From Flavobacteriales bacterium (GTDB taxonomy: Bacteria; Bacteroidota; Bacteroidia; Flavobacteriales_F; PHOS-HE28): a stretch of DNA of 64,000 nt. Below the pieces are notes generated by a model. The model was not told where the DNA came from. It saw only the letters and a program-made list of their open reading frames with translations, and made no database searches. The stretch is taken from positions 1 to 64,000 of the forward strand of contig JACJZJ010000005.1 of the NCBI GenBank assembly GCA_020635675.1, given 5' to 3'. Shown here in pieces: positions 53,109-62,152 of the stretch (within the stretch, counting starts at the first letter, position 1; each line of letters begins with the position of its first letter). A program made the position numbers and the translations under genes.

Positions 53109-53700
53109 GGTTCCGGGCACGACGTAGAAGGTCCTCGTGTAGATCGAGCACCTGAGGCAGCAGCATGCGGCGGCCGTCATTGATCAGTATGGCATCGGCA
53201 CCCTGCGTAAGCTCCTCATCGCTCGCTTGTGCATCCATGCGCCGCTGGACCTCTTCAGCGGATGCACCGTCCCTTTCCATGACCCTTCGCAAGCGCAATT
53301 GCCTGGGTGCACTGACGACCACCAGTCTATCGAAGCGGGGCGCACCGTCCGGACCGATCAAAAGCGCGGATCCCATGGCCACATAGGGTGCCTCCTGCTT
53401 TTTACACCAGGCAGTGAAACGCATTCGGACGGCGGGGTGCACAAGAGCGTTGAGCCGTAGCAGTGCTTCCTTGTCCCTGAAGACCCGTTCCGCGAGTTGG
53501 CTCCGGTCCGGTCGCCCATCCGGACCCAATACCTTTTCACCGAATTCCCGGACCACACCTGCCCGGACCGTGGGATCGAAAGCCAGTACGTTCCTGCCCT
53601 CTTCATCCGCTTCGAAGACGGGAACACCCAGGACGCTCAACATCCTGCAAACCAAGCTCTTGCCGCTCCCGATACCGCCGGTGACCCCGACGCTGTACAT
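53101..53700 (-). CDS. coaE: Dephospho-CoA kinase
   Basis: The 199-residue protein has the P-loop G-G-I-G-S-G-K-S (residues 8-15) and the usual CoaE length. It phosphorylates dephospho-CoA, the last step of coenzyme A synthesis. One block reads M-G-S-A-L-L-I-G instead of the common E-S-A-L-L-F-E. It follows yajC with a 5-bp gap. Confidence 0.95.
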   Translation of the reverse strand: MYSVGVTGGIGSGKSLVCRMLSVLGVPVFEADEEGRNVLAFDPTVRAGVVREFGEKVLGPDGRPDRSQLAERVFRDKEALLRLNALVHPAVRMRFTAWCKKQEAPYVAMGSALLIGPDGAPRFDRLVVVSAPRQLRLRRVMERDGASAEEVQRRMDAQASDEELTQGADAILINDGRRMLLPQVLDLHEDLLRRARNHG

Positions 53701-53705
53701 GCGCG

Positions 53706-54014
53706 TCAGGAGCGAGCGTTCGCCTCGGTGAGCTGCTGGGAACTGTCCATGGCCAGCGCGCTGCGCTCGACCCGGATCTTGGTGTTGCTGTCCACTTCGA
53801 GCAGAACGCTCTTTTCCGAGACCTCCATCACCTTCCCATGGATACCACCGATGGTGACCACCTTAGCCCCTTTCTGGATGCTCTCCCTGAATTTCTTGGC
53901 CTCTCTGGCCTTCTTCTGTTGTGGACGGATCATGAAGAAGTAAAAGACCACCATGAGGAGGCCCATCATGATCCAAAAGCTGGTGGGGTTCTGTTGTGCC
54001 TGGAGAAGGGTCAT
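53706..54014 (-). CDS. yajC: Preprotein translocase subunit YajC
   Basis: The 102-residue protein has a single N-terminal helix (I-M-M-G-L-L-M-V-V-F-Y-F-F-M-I-R-P-Q-Q-K-K) and the cytoplasmic beta-domain typical of YajC. It works with SecDF at the Sec translocon. In Flavobacteria yajC usually sits after a DUF1573 gene, as here. Confidence 0.96.
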   Translation of the reverse strand: MTLLQAQQNPTSFWIMMGLLMVVFYFFMIRPQQKKAREAKKFRESIQKGAKVVTIGGIHGKVMEVSEKSVLLEVDSNTKIRVERSALAMDSSQQLTEANARS

Positions 54015-54036
54015 CGGTCGGATGCTTGTTTCGTGA

Positions 54037-54555
54037 TCAATGTTCGCTACCCGGAGCCACTACTTCGCCCACGAGGAAAAGAGGGGTCGAAGCCGGGGTC
54101 GTGTTGGCCACCACCGTGATCACCTTTTCCTGGCGTCCGGTGCGGCCCTCGCTGTCGTATTCCACGGTGATGTGTCCGTCATCGCCGGGTGGGATCGGAT
54201 GCTTCGGCCAGTCCTTGCTCACCGTGCAGCCACAGCTGGGGCGTACCTCGGCGATCAGCAGGTCGGAACCGCCTACGTTGCGAAAATGATAGGTGCGCTC
54301 AACGCGCGTTCCCTGACTGATCCGCCCGATGTCGATGGTGGTGGTATCCCACCGGAAGACCGGGAGTTTGTCCGGGTCCGTTCCCCTGTAGCCGCTGGCC
54401 GGTATCTCGATGGCCTCCGTGGTCACCTCATGTTCCGCTTTTTCGCTGTGGTCCGTCAGCCGACATGAAGGCAATAGGAGGATAACCGCCCCCAAAGGGA
54501 CCGACCAGGCCTTGTGGATCGTGCATTTGCGTTCGCGGAACATCGCCACCTTCAA
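54037..54555 (-). CDS. DUF1573 lipoprotein
   Basis: The 172-residue protein has a lipobox L-P-S-C (Cys31) and one DUF1573 domain with T-Y-H-F-R-N-V-G, then R-P-S-C-G-C-T-V. The domain is Ig-like and probably extracytoplasmic, of unknown role. Its start overlaps the nusB stop by four bases (ATGA). A start at 54543 (M-F-R-E-R-K) is also possible. Confidence 0.9.
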   Translation of the reverse strand: MKVAMFRERKCTIHKAWSVPLGAVILLLPSCRLTDHSEKAEHEVTTEAIEIPASGYRGTDPDKLPVFRWDTTTIDIGRISQGTRVERTYHFRNVGGSDLLIAEVRPSCGCTVSKDWPKHPIPPGDDGHITVEYDSEGRTGRQEKVITVVANTTPASTPLFLVGEVVAPGSEH

Positions 54556-55502
54556 TTCTCCAAAAGTCCCCGGCCCACCTTCTTGATCCGCCCCTCCTCC
54601 TTCATCTCCAGGAAAAGGCGGTCGAGGATACCGTTGATGAAGTTCTTGCTCTTCGGTGTGCTGTAGGCCTTGGCGATCTCGATGTACTCATTGAGCGAGA
54701 CCTTCAGTGGGATCTGCTCGAAAGTACGCGCCTCGGTGAGGGCCATCTCCATCAGGATCATGTCGCTGACGGCGATCCGGTCGAGCTCCCAGTTGCTCGC
54801 TTTCGCCGCAATGGCCGCCTCATGCTCCGTGCGCAGTTCGATCGTCCGCCGAAAGAGCATGCTGACGAATTCGCGCTCCTCCTGGTGCTGGGTCATTGTG
54901 CCACGCACAGCCTCTTCCAATTGCTCCGGCGACCTGGCCTGCTCCAAGGTACGTTTGACCAGTGCACAAGCCAGATCAAGGTCCTCGAGCCAGTAGATGC
55001 TCCTTGTCTCGAACAGATCATGCAGGGGCTCGAAATGCGCGATGTGTTCAAGAAAGACATGGGCAAGGAAGTTCTGCTCCTCCCGAGCGGAAATCGATCC
55101 GGCGGCCATGTACCGTGCGTAGACCTCATCCGCCGTCAGCACCTTCAACAGTTTCTGGAAGATCTCCAGGTCCCCTGTCCAATCCACACGTCTGCGCGTG
55201 GCCTCCGCCTTGAGCATGGGCGAGCCGATGATCGCGTTCAGCAAGGGGCCGTCAACGAAGCGGCGGTTCGGGGAAAGGTCCTCAGGAGAGGGCAGACGTT
55301 TCGATCGACGTTCCTCCATCCGCAATTCCGCGGCATGACGTAGTTCTCCGAACGTCAGCATCAGCGCCACATACAGGTCGAAGGTGCGGTCGATGCTCAG
55401 CAGTAGTTCCTTCTCGATCCTCGCGGCGCTGGCCTCATCGCCCTGCCAGAACGCGTAGAGCGACTGATAGGCCTTGATCCGGAGATAGCGCCTGTTGAGC
55501 AT
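54552..55502 (-). CDS. nusB: Transcription antitermination protein NusB
   Basis: The 316-residue protein is the long Bacteroidota form of NusB: a helical N-terminal extension (about 180 residues, opening M-L-N-R-R-Y-L-R-I-K) followed by the NusB domain with E-L-D-R-I-A-V-S-D and S-L-N-E-Y-I-E-I-A-K-A-Y-S. It aids antitermination of rRNA transcription with NusE. It lies 3 bp after the dehydrogenase gene and overlaps the DUF1573 gene. Confidence 0.95.
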   Translation of the reverse strand: MLNRRYLRIKAYQSLYAFWQGDEASAARIEKELLLSIDRTFDLYVALMLTFGELRHAAELRMEERRSKRLPSPEDLSPNRRFVDGPLLNAIIGSPMLKAEATRRRVDWTGDLEIFQKLLKVLTADEVYARYMAAGSISAREEQNFLAHVFLEHIAHFEPLHDLFETRSIYWLEDLDLACALVKRTLEQARSPEQLEEAVRGTMTQHQEEREFVSMLFRRTIELRTEHEAAIAAKASNWELDRIAVSDMILMEMALTEARTFEQIPLKVSLNEYIEIAKAYSTPKSKNFINGILDRLFLEMKEEGRIKKVGRGLLEN

Positions 55503-55505
55503 CGG

Positions 55506-56606
55506 TCAGAATCGAAGGCCGGCCTGCCGCATGCTCCGCACCCGCTGCTCGGCGGCGTCGTTCGCCGCGAGATAGGTCGGAACACGGTCGTTCGCGCTCC
55601 TTTCGAAAATGGAGAGGGCGGTATCATAGATCCGCTCGGTCTGCATCATCGCCGCACTGCGATCATATCCCTTCCGTTCCCAGGCGCAATTGATAATGCC
55701 TCCCGCGTTGATCAGAAAATCCGGCGCATAGAGGATCCCTTTCTCCATGACCGCCTTGCCATGCACCACCTCATCGGCCAATTGATTGTTCGCAGCGCCC
55801 GCGATCACGGCACATTTCAGGCGGCCCAGGGTGTCGTCGTTCACCGTCGCGCCGAGCGCACAGGGTGAGTAGATGTCCACCTCGAGGTCATAGATCGCAT
55901 CAGGTCCCACCAACGTGACGGCCGGGTGTTCGCGTGCGATCGCCGCGAGCTTGTCATCATGTATGTCGGTCAGGAAGACCTGTGCGCCATCCTCCACCAG
56001 GTGGGCGACCAGATGTGCGCCGACATTGCCGGCTCCTTGAACGGATACCTTCCGTCCGGACAGGGCGTCGGTGCCAAAGGCGACCTTTGCCGCGGCCTTC
56101 ATTCCGCAGAAGACCCCATAGGCCGTCACCGGGCTCGGATCCCCGCTTCCGCCCATGTTCTCCGGCAGCCCGGCCACGTAAGGGGTCTCCTTCCGGATGT
56201 TCACCATTTCGGCCGTGCTCATTCCCACGTCCTCGGCGGTGATGTAACGACCGTTCAGACTGTGTACGAACCTCCCGAAACGGCGGAACATCGCCTCGGT
56301 CTTCTGGCTACGGGCATCACCGATGATCACGGCCTTGCCACCACCGAGGTCCAGTCCAGCGAGTGCGCTCTTATAGGTCATGCCGCGGCTCAATCGAAGG
56401 ACATCATTGAGGGCGTCGGCCTCCTGCGCGTAGGGCCACATCCGAGTGCCTCCGAGCGCAGGCCCAAGGGTGGTATCGTGGATCGCGATGATCGCTTTCA
56501 GACCGGTCGTGCGGTCATAACAGAACAGCACCTCCTCGTGCTCGAACTCCTCCATGCGGCCGATCACGGCCGGGCCGATACCGACCTCTGTGGTTGTCAT
56601 GACCAT
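55506..56606 (-). CDS. Leucine dehydrogenase-type amino acid dehydrogenase
   Basis: The 366-residue protein has the Glu/Leu/Phe/Val dehydrogenase plan: G-G-T-R-M-W, Y-K-S-A-L-A-G-L-D-L-G-G-G-K (catalytic Lys), and a NAD-binding G-A-G-N-V-G-A-H. Oxidative deamination of branched-chain amino acids is likely. The start may be 56606 or 56600. It leads the operon with nusB, DUF1573, yajC and coaE. Confidence 0.93.
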   Translation of the reverse strand: MVMTTTEVGIGPAVIGRMEEFEHEEVLFCYDRTTGLKAIIAIHDTTLGPALGGTRMWPYAQEADALNDVLRLSRGMTYKSALAGLDLGGGKAVIIGDARSQKTEAMFRRFGRFVHSLNGRYITAEDVGMSTAEMVNIRKETPYVAGLPENMGGSGDPSPVTAYGVFCGMKAAAKVAFGTDALSGRKVSVQGAGNVGAHLVAHLVEDGAQVFLTDIHDDKLAAIAREHPAVTLVGPDAIYDLEVDIYSPCALGATVNDDTLGRLKCAVIAGAANNQLADEVVHGKAVMEKGILYAPDFLINAGGIINCAWERKGYDRSAAMMQTERIYDTALSIFERSANDRVPTYLAANDAAEQRVRSMRQAGLRF

Positions 56607-56710
56607 GGTGTTGCGGTCGTTTTGCCGAAGTGGTCGGTGTTTCGCTCGATCAGGCACATCAGGGAAGGAACGTTGGGCATGGATCACGCGTTCACCGAAG
56701 GCTACCGGCC

Positions 56711-56718
56711 TACCTTTG
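56711..56718 (+). promoter_or_regulatory. -7 element of the ABC exporter gene
   Basis: T-A-C-C-T-T-T-G matches TAnnTTTG exactly, 53 bp before the start at 56772. No good -33 TTG lies at the usual distance. Confidence 0.55.
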
Positions 56719-56771
56719 CTGGCCCCTTCATCCGTAAGGCGCCGCAAAATTAGCAAGATCATCCGCGCGCG

Positions 56772-58661
56772 ATGCGTCCGCTCCTCAAGCTGAACCCGTA
56801 CTTCGCGAAGTACCGTGGACGCATCCTGTTGGGCGTGCTCTTCATCGTGCTCAGCAATCTCTTCGCGGTCTATTCTCCCCAGGTGGTGCGGGAAGCGATC
56901 GACCTTGTCGCGACGGGCATCCGGCAGGCCGACATCCCCCCTGCCCAGCGCCACCTCGATGTCCCGCCCTTGATGCAGGCATGGCTGGGATGGACGGGGA
57001 TGGACCTGGCCGCCCACCTGCAGGGTATCGGCACCCGCGATGATCTTGTCGGCACGGTCACATGGTGCGCAGCGGTGCTCGGACTGCTCTATTTCGCTTT
57101 CGCACTGCTGAAGGGCATCTTCATGTTCTTCATGCGGCAGACCATCATCGTGATGAGCCGCCTGATCGAGTACGACCTGAAGAACACGGTATATGCGCAC
57201 TACCAACAGCTGGACCGCGCCTTCTACAAGAGGAACAGTACGGGTGACCTCATGAACCGGATCAGCGAGGACGTGAGCAAGGTGCGGATGTATCTCGGTC
57301 CGGCGGTGATGTACACCATCAACCTGGCGGTCCTCTTCATCATGTGCATCGGTTTCATGTTGAGCGTCAACGTGGAGTTGACGCTATGGACCCTGTTGCC
57401 ATTGCCGTTGATGAGCCTGGCGATCTACCATGTGAGCGAAGTGATCAACAGGCGCAGCATGGCGGTGCAACAGCAACAGAGCAGGCTCAGCACGCTTGCT
57501 CAGGAGTCCTTCAGCGGCATTCGTGTGCTCAAGACCTACGCGAAAGAGCAAGGGGCGGTCGACCGGTTCCGGGAGGCGTCGGCCGAGTATAGGACCCGGA
57601 GCCTGTCCCAGGCACGTGTGGACGCCTTGTTCATGCCCTCGATCATGCTGCTTATCGGCGTCAGCACCGTGCTGACGGTCCTTGTAGGCGGTCTGGAACT
57701 GATCGCCCATGACCCCTCGATCACCGTAGGCAACGTGGCCGAGTTCATCATCTATGTGAACATGCTCACTTGGCCGTTCGCTTCGGTCGGTTGGGTGACA
57801 AGCCTCGTTCAGCAGGCGGCGGCGAGCATGGAGCGGATCAATGAATTCCTTGGAACGCCACCGGCGATCGAAGCCATTGGGCTTGCACCCGAGGGAATAC
57901 GCGGTGACATCGCCTTCATCCGTGCCGGGTTCACTTATCCCGAAACCGGGATACGCGCACTGCATGACGTCAGTTTCCGGCTGGAGGCCGGTCGATCATT
58001 GGCCATAGTCGGACATACCGGCAGCGGGAAGAGCACCCTGGCCGAGCTGGTGATGCGGCAATACGATGTCACCGAGGGTACGATCACCATCGACGGCCTG
58101 CCCATCCAGCGTTATGATCCGACCGCGCTGCGTCGGAACATCGGTTATGTGCCACAGGATGTGTTCCTGTTCAGTGACACCATCCGCAACAACATCGCAT
58201 TCAGCAGGGATGAGGGCACGTTCACGGAGGAGGCGGTGCAGCAGGCCGCCCGGTGCGCTCAGGTGGACGAGAACATCAAACGGTTCCCGAAGGGTTATAC
58301 CACGATGCTGGGGGAACGGGGCGTAACCCTGAGCGGTGGACAGAAACAACGGGTGAGCATCGCGCGCGCGGTGATGGCCGACCCGCGGATCCTGATCCTG
58401 GACGATCCGCTCAGCGCCGTGGACACCGCAACGGAGGAAGCCATCCTCCGCGACCTGCGCGAAGTGATGAAGGAACGCACGACGATGATCATCAGTCACC
58501 GCATCTCCGCTGTTCAGGACGCCGATCATATCCTGGTGTTGGAGAACGGACGCGTGATCGAGGAAGGACGTCATCAGGACCTCCTCGCCCATGGCGGCGC
58601 CTATGCCAAGTTGCACCAGGAGCAGTTGCTCGAGGAGGCACGGGCAGAACTGCGGGGATGA
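56772..58661 (+). CDS. ABC exporter with fused membrane and ATPase domains
   Basis: The 629-residue protein has a six-helix transmembrane domain (about 1-370) and an ATPase domain with G-H-T-G-S-G-K-S-T near residue 415, signature L-S-G-G-Q, and Walker B I-L-I-L-D-D-P. An extra loop of about 50 residues follows the first helix. It resembles lipid and multidrug exporters; the substrate is unknown. It is divergent from the leucine dehydrogenase operon. Confidence 0.94.
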   Translation: MRPLLKLNPYFAKYRGRILLGVLFIVLSNLFAVYSPQVVREAIDLVATGIRQADIPPAQRHLDVPPLMQAWLGWTGMDLAAHLQGIGTRDDLVGTVTWCAAVLGLLYFAFALLKGIFMFFMRQTIIVMSRLIEYDLKNTVYAHYQQLDRAFYKRNSTGDLMNRISEDVSKVRMYLGPAVMYTINLAVLFIMCIGFMLSVNVELTLWTLLPLPLMSLAIYHVSEVINRRSMAVQQQQSRLSTLAQESFSGIRVLKTYAKEQGAVDRFREASAEYRTRSLSQARVDALFMPSIMLLIGVSTVLTVLVGGLELIAHDPSITVGNVAEFIIYVNMLTWPFASVGWVTSLVQQAAASMERINEFLGTPPAIEAIGLAPEGIRGDIAFIRAGFTYPETGIRALHDVSFRLEAGRSLAIVGHTGSGKSTLAELVMRQYDVTEGTITIDGLPIQRYDPTALRRNIGYVPQDVFLFSDTIRNNIAFSRDEGTFTEEAVQQAARCAQVDENIKRFPKGYTTMLGERGVTLSGGQKQRVSIARAVMADPRILILDDPLSAVDTATEEAILRDLREVMKERTTMIISHRISAVQDADHILVLENGRVIEEGRHQDLLAHGGAYAKLHQEQLLEEARAELRG

Positions 58662-58687
58662 CCCGTTCCCATGCGTGCCCGCTGGAC

Positions 58688-58717
58688 TTGACCGGGTCGC
58701 ATGGGCGCCTATCTTTG
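58688..58717 (+). promoter_or_regulatory. Promoter of the DUF3276 gene
   Basis: A TTG (58688-58690) and T-A-T-C-T-T-T-G (58710-58717) are separated by 19 bp, matching both elements of the Bacteroidota promoter. The start codon follows 24 bp later. Confidence 0.8.
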
Positions 58718-58741
58718 AGCATCCCACAACCTGAGCATGTC

Positions 58742-59116
58742 ATGGTCGATGATCGCGAAGATGTCTACAGCAAGGCCGTAAGGGCCGGTAAACGCACGTA
58801 CTTCTTCGACGTGAAGAGCACACGCGGCAGGGACCTCTACCTCACCATCACCGAGAGCAAGAAGCATACACACGACGACGGCACGGCCACCTATGAGAAG
58901 CACAAGATCTTCCTGTACAAGGAGGATTTCGAGAAGTTCCTCGACGGCCTGCGCGACGCGTATGACGAGATCGACCGCTTGAAGGCGACGGGGGCCTATG
59001 TGCAGGACCAGCCTGCAGCGCGTCCATCCACGCGCGGACCGGAAGAGGGCGGTTCGACCGGAGGAAGCGGGGACCGCTACACCGACGTGGACTTCGACGA
59101 CCTGGACCGGTCCTGA
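58742..59116 (+). CDS. DUF3276 (PUR-alpha-like) protein
   Basis: The 124-residue protein has the PUR-type core with G-K-R-T-Y-F-F-D-V-K and Y-L-T-I-T-E-S-K-K, and an acidic Gly-rich tail. Family members bind single-stranded nucleic acid. It has its own promoter and converges on the FMN reductase gene. The start at 58742 gives M-V-D-D-R-E-D-V. Confidence 0.93.
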   Translation: MVDDREDVYSKAVRAGKRTYFFDVKSTRGRDLYLTITESKKHTHDDGTATYEKHKIFLYKEDFEKFLDGLRDAYDEIDRLKATGAYVQDQPAARPSTRGPEEGGSTGGSGDRYTDVDFDDLDRS

Positions 59117-59130
59117 CCGGGTGTTCGGGA

Positions 59131-59667
59131 TCAGAACCGGGCGAAATGCGTGATCTGTTCCCGGAGCAGATCGATCGCCCACGCTGGCAATCCACCCTCC
59201 TTGTCCAGCAGTGTGCTGAAGGCCATCAATCGGGGTTTGTGCCAGTGGACGTTCACACGGACATAGTTCAGGATGGTGGCGAAATGGTCCAATCCGCGCA
59301 GATTGCCGCTGCGTCCGTCGCTCAGGCCTACCAAAGCGGCCTTGCGTCCGTACAGGTCGCTCGGGTGGACGCTATCCACGAAGAGCTTGAGGATCCCTGG
59401 AAAGCTCCCATTGTACTCGGGGATCACAAAAACGAGCTTGTCGAACGGCCGAATGTGGCGATCGATGATCGCCTGCATCTCCAGGCCAGGCTCACCATAC
59501 GGGCCGATGCGATCAAGGTCCCTCGGCATATCGCGCAGCGAGAACAGGTCCGTAGCGTGGCCGGCATCCATGGCCAGTCGTTCATAGATCGCGGCCAGCC
59601 TATAGGAATTACTGTCCAGTCGGTCCGTGCCGCTGAGAATGGAGATCCCGGAAGTCTGCGCCGACAT
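59131..59667 (-). CDS. NADPH-dependent FMN reductase-like protein
   Basis: The 178-residue flavodoxin-fold protein has G-T-D-R-L-D-S-N-S near the N-terminus (FMN phosphate loop) and V-I-P-E-Y-N-G-S-F-P near residue 85, both typical of the FMN_red/YieF family. It should reduce quinones or azo compounds using NAD(P)H. The start at 59667 gives M-S-A-Q-T-S-G; the open frame upstream crosses the promoter of parA. Confidence 0.9.
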   Translation of the reverse strand: MSAQTSGISILSGTDRLDSNSYRLAAIYERLAMDAGHATDLFSLRDMPRDLDRIGPYGEPGLEMQAIIDRHIRPFDKLVFVIPEYNGSFPGILKLFVDSVHPSDLYGRKAALVGLSDGRSGNLRGLDHFATILNYVRVNVHWHKPRLMAFSTLLDKEGGLPAWAIDLLREQITHFARF

Positions 59668-59790
59668 GAGGTTGTTCAAAAGTCGCGTGGTTTTCAACAC
59701 GGACCTTCCTCGACGAAGATGATACTTTGCGCCGGGCTGTAACCGTTGGGTCAACGCTTAGAAGAACACAGCCTCTTCGATTCTCAACTC

Positions 59791-60600
59791 ATGTCCAAGA
59801 TCATCGCTATCGTCAACCAGAAAGGAGGCGTGGGAAAGACCACGACCGCGATCAACCTGGCCGCCTGTTTCGGGGCGCTCGAACGCCGCACTCTCCTGGT
59901 GGATGCGGACCCCCAAGCGAACGCGACCAGCGGCGTTGGCTTCGACCCACGCAAGGTGGGTGCTAGCATCTATGAGGCCATCATCAACGGCACGCCCGCC
60001 TCCGAGATCGTACAGGAGACCGACAACCCCAATCTCGATCTACTGCCGGGCCACATCGATCTGGTCGGGGCCGAGATCGAGATGATCGACATGGAGGAGC
60101 GCGAGAGGCAGATGAAGAAGGTGCTCGACCCGCTCCGGGACCAGTATGACCTCATCATCATCGACTGCTCGCCCTCGCTGGGCCTGGTGACGGTGAACGC
60201 ACTCACCGCGGCCGACAGTGTCATCGTGCCTGTGCAATGTGAGTACTTCGCCCTGGAGGGGTTGGGGAAACTGCTGAACACCATCAAGATCGTTCAACAG
60301 CGGCTCAACCCCGAGCTGGTGATCGAAGGCATGTTGCTGACGATGTACGACAGCCGGTTGCGCCTGGCGAACCAGGTGGTCGAGGAGGTGAAGACCCATT
60401 TCCAGCAGCTGGTGTTCGACACGGTGATCCACCGCAATGTGGCATTGGGCGAAGCACCGAGCCATGGCCAGACCATCATCATGCACGATGCGAGCTGCAA
60501 GGGCGCGGTGAACTATCTGAACCTCGCGCGCGAGATCCTGCAGAAGAACCAGATGACACGCATCCCCGACCACGAGCGTACGATCCCGGTGGAGCAATGA
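59791..60600 (+). CDS. parA: Chromosome-partitioning ATPase ParA
   Basis: The 269-residue protein has the deviant Walker A K-G-G-V-G-K-T-T (about residues 11-18), D-A-D-P-Q-A-N-A and I-I-D-C-S-P-S. It is the short, chromosomal Soj form without an N-terminal DNA-binding domain. ATP-bound ParA coats the nucleoid and moves ParB-parS complexes. It overlaps parB by four bases. A T-A-C-T-T-T-G sequence near 59718 may be the -7 element. Confidence 0.96.
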   Translation: MSKIIAIVNQKGGVGKTTTAINLAACFGALERRTLLVDADPQANATSGVGFDPRKVGASIYEAIINGTPASEIVQETDNPNLDLLPGHIDLVGAEIEMIDMEERERQMKKVLDPLRDQYDLIIIDCSPSLGLVTVNALTAADSVIVPVQCEYFALEGLGKLLNTIKIVQQRLNPELVIEGMLLTMYDSRLRLANQVVEEVKTHFQQLVFDTVIHRNVALGEAPSHGQTIIMHDASCKGAVNYLNLAREILQKNQMTRIPDHERTIPVEQ

Positions 60601-61487
60601 CCAAGAAACGAGGACTGGGACGCGGATTGAGCGCCCTTTTGGAGGACCCCTCCAGCGACATTACCACACGGGCGGCTGTCACCGAGATCGGTGGCCCACG
60701 CGTGGTGGGCGGAGTGAGCGAACTGCCCGTCGATCAGATCGAACCCAATCCGTTCCAACCGAGGACACACTTCGCCAAGGAGGCCCTGGTGGAATTGGCC
60801 ACGAGCATCCGGGAGCTGGGTGTGATCCAACCGGTGACCGTGCGCAAGCTGGGGTACGACAAGTATCAATTGATCAGCGGGGAACGTCGTTTTCGCGCCG
60901 CGCAAGCGGCAGGCCTCGGCGCCATTCCCGCGTTCATTCGGGTCGCAAACGATGAGGCCATGCTCGAGATGGCCCTGGTGGAGAACATCCAGCGGGAGGA
61001 CCTGGACGCGATCGAAGTGGCCATCAGTTTCAAACGGCTGATCGACGAAGTACGACTCACACAGGAACAGTTGAGCGATAAGGTCGGAAAGGACCGCAGT
61101 TCGGTGACCAACTACCTGCGTCTGTTGAAACTGCCACCCGAGGTACAAATGGGGATCCGCCAGAGACAGATCGGAATGGGCCATGCGCGCGCGCTCCTCG
61201 CATTCGAGGATGCCGAGCAGCAGGTCGAGCTCTTCCGCCGGATAGTTGCCGGCCAGATGAGCGTGCGCCAGGTGGAGGAGATCACCCGGGAAAGCAGGAT
61301 CGGAAGGCCGGGAGGTCCCGGCTCCGACAAGACCGCGAAGATCCACAGAGAGACCTCCAAAATGTTGAGCGAGCGTTTTGGCACGAAGGTGGCCGTCAAG
61401 CAGAACGCCCAAGGCAAAGGCCGCATCGAACTCGCTTTCCGCAATGCCGGCGAACTGGAAACGCTGCTCAACAAGCTGGGCCTGTAG
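60597..61487 (+). CDS. parB: Chromosome-partitioning protein ParB
   Basis: The 296-residue protein has the ParB/Spo0J plan: R-G-L-G-R-G-L-S-A-L at the N-terminus, the CTP-binding G-E-R-R-F-R-A-A near residue 95, E-N-I-Q-R-E-D-L, and the helix-turn-helix K-V-G-K-D-R-S-S-V. It binds parS and slides as a CTP clamp. No parS-like palindrome was noticed in the window. Confidence 0.96.
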   Translation: MTKKRGLGRGLSALLEDPSSDITTRAAVTEIGGPRVVGGVSELPVDQIEPNPFQPRTHFAKEALVELATSIRELGVIQPVTVRKLGYDKYQLISGERRFRAAQAAGLGAIPAFIRVANDEAMLEMALVENIQREDLDAIEVAISFKRLIDEVRLTQEQLSDKVGKDRSSVTNYLRLLKLPPEVQMGIRQRQIGMGHARALLAFEDAEQQVELFRRIVAGQMSVRQVEEITRESRIGRPGGPGSDKTAKIHRETSKMLSERFGTKVAVKQNAQGKGRIELAFRNAGELETLLNKLGL

Positions 61488-61491
61488 GTCC

Positions 61492-62103
61492 ATGGGAACA
61501 CGGGGGACCCGGAACCTGACCACAGGTAACGGTGCGGCGTGCCTCTCCTTGCTCCTGTTGGTCCTGCTCGCTGACCCGAACGCCGCAGCCGGCCGATCCA
61601 GAGCCGACACCGTGGCCGTGCCGACCGGCGACACCACGCTGACCCTTGGCTGGAAGGACCGCCACTCCCCCACACGTGCAGCGATCTATTCCGCCGTGAT
61701 CCCCGGGCTCGGCCAGGTCTACAACCGGAAATACTGGAAGGTCCCGATCGTGTTCGCGGGTCTGGGAGTGAGCTATTATTTCATCGACCACAACCGCTCC
61801 CAGTTCCATCGGTACAAGGACGCGTACCTCGCCATCGTGGACGGGGACCCGAACACGGTGGACGAGTTCAACGGGGCCTATTCGGCGAGCGCGGTCCTCG
61901 ACGTGGCCGACACCTACCGGCGCTGGCGTGACATCAGCTACATCTGTGGCGGTCTGGTCTATATCCTGAACATCATGGATGCCGCAGTGGACGCCTACTT
62001 CGTTCATTTCGATGTCAGTGAGGACCTTTCATTGAACATCGCCCCGGCCTTCGATCTGGCCGCCCAGGGAGCCATGGGGATCGGACTGCGCATCCGGTTA
62101 TGA
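61492..62103 (+). CDS. DUF5683 membrane protein
   Basis: The 203-residue protein has a signal peptide, then S-A-V-I-P-G-L-G-Q-V-Y-N-R-K-Y-W-K-V-P, the DUF5683 signature, and two membrane segments. It is found between parB and dapB in many Flavobacteria. The function is unknown. The start at 61492 lies 4 bp after the parB stop. Confidence 0.92.
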   Translation: MGTRGTRNLTTGNGAACLSLLLLVLLADPNAAAGRSRADTVAVPTGDTTLTLGWKDRHSPTRAAIYSAVIPGLGQVYNRKYWKVPIVFAGLGVSYYFIDHNRSQFHRYKDAYLAIVDGDPNTVDEFNGAYSASAVLDVADTYRRWRDISYICGGLVYILNIMDAAVDAYFVHFDVSEDLSLNIAPAFDLAAQGAMGIGLRIRL

Positions 62104-62152
62104 CACGTCCGGAGGTTCCGCACCCACCCCCATCCGATATCTTCGGCCCGAC

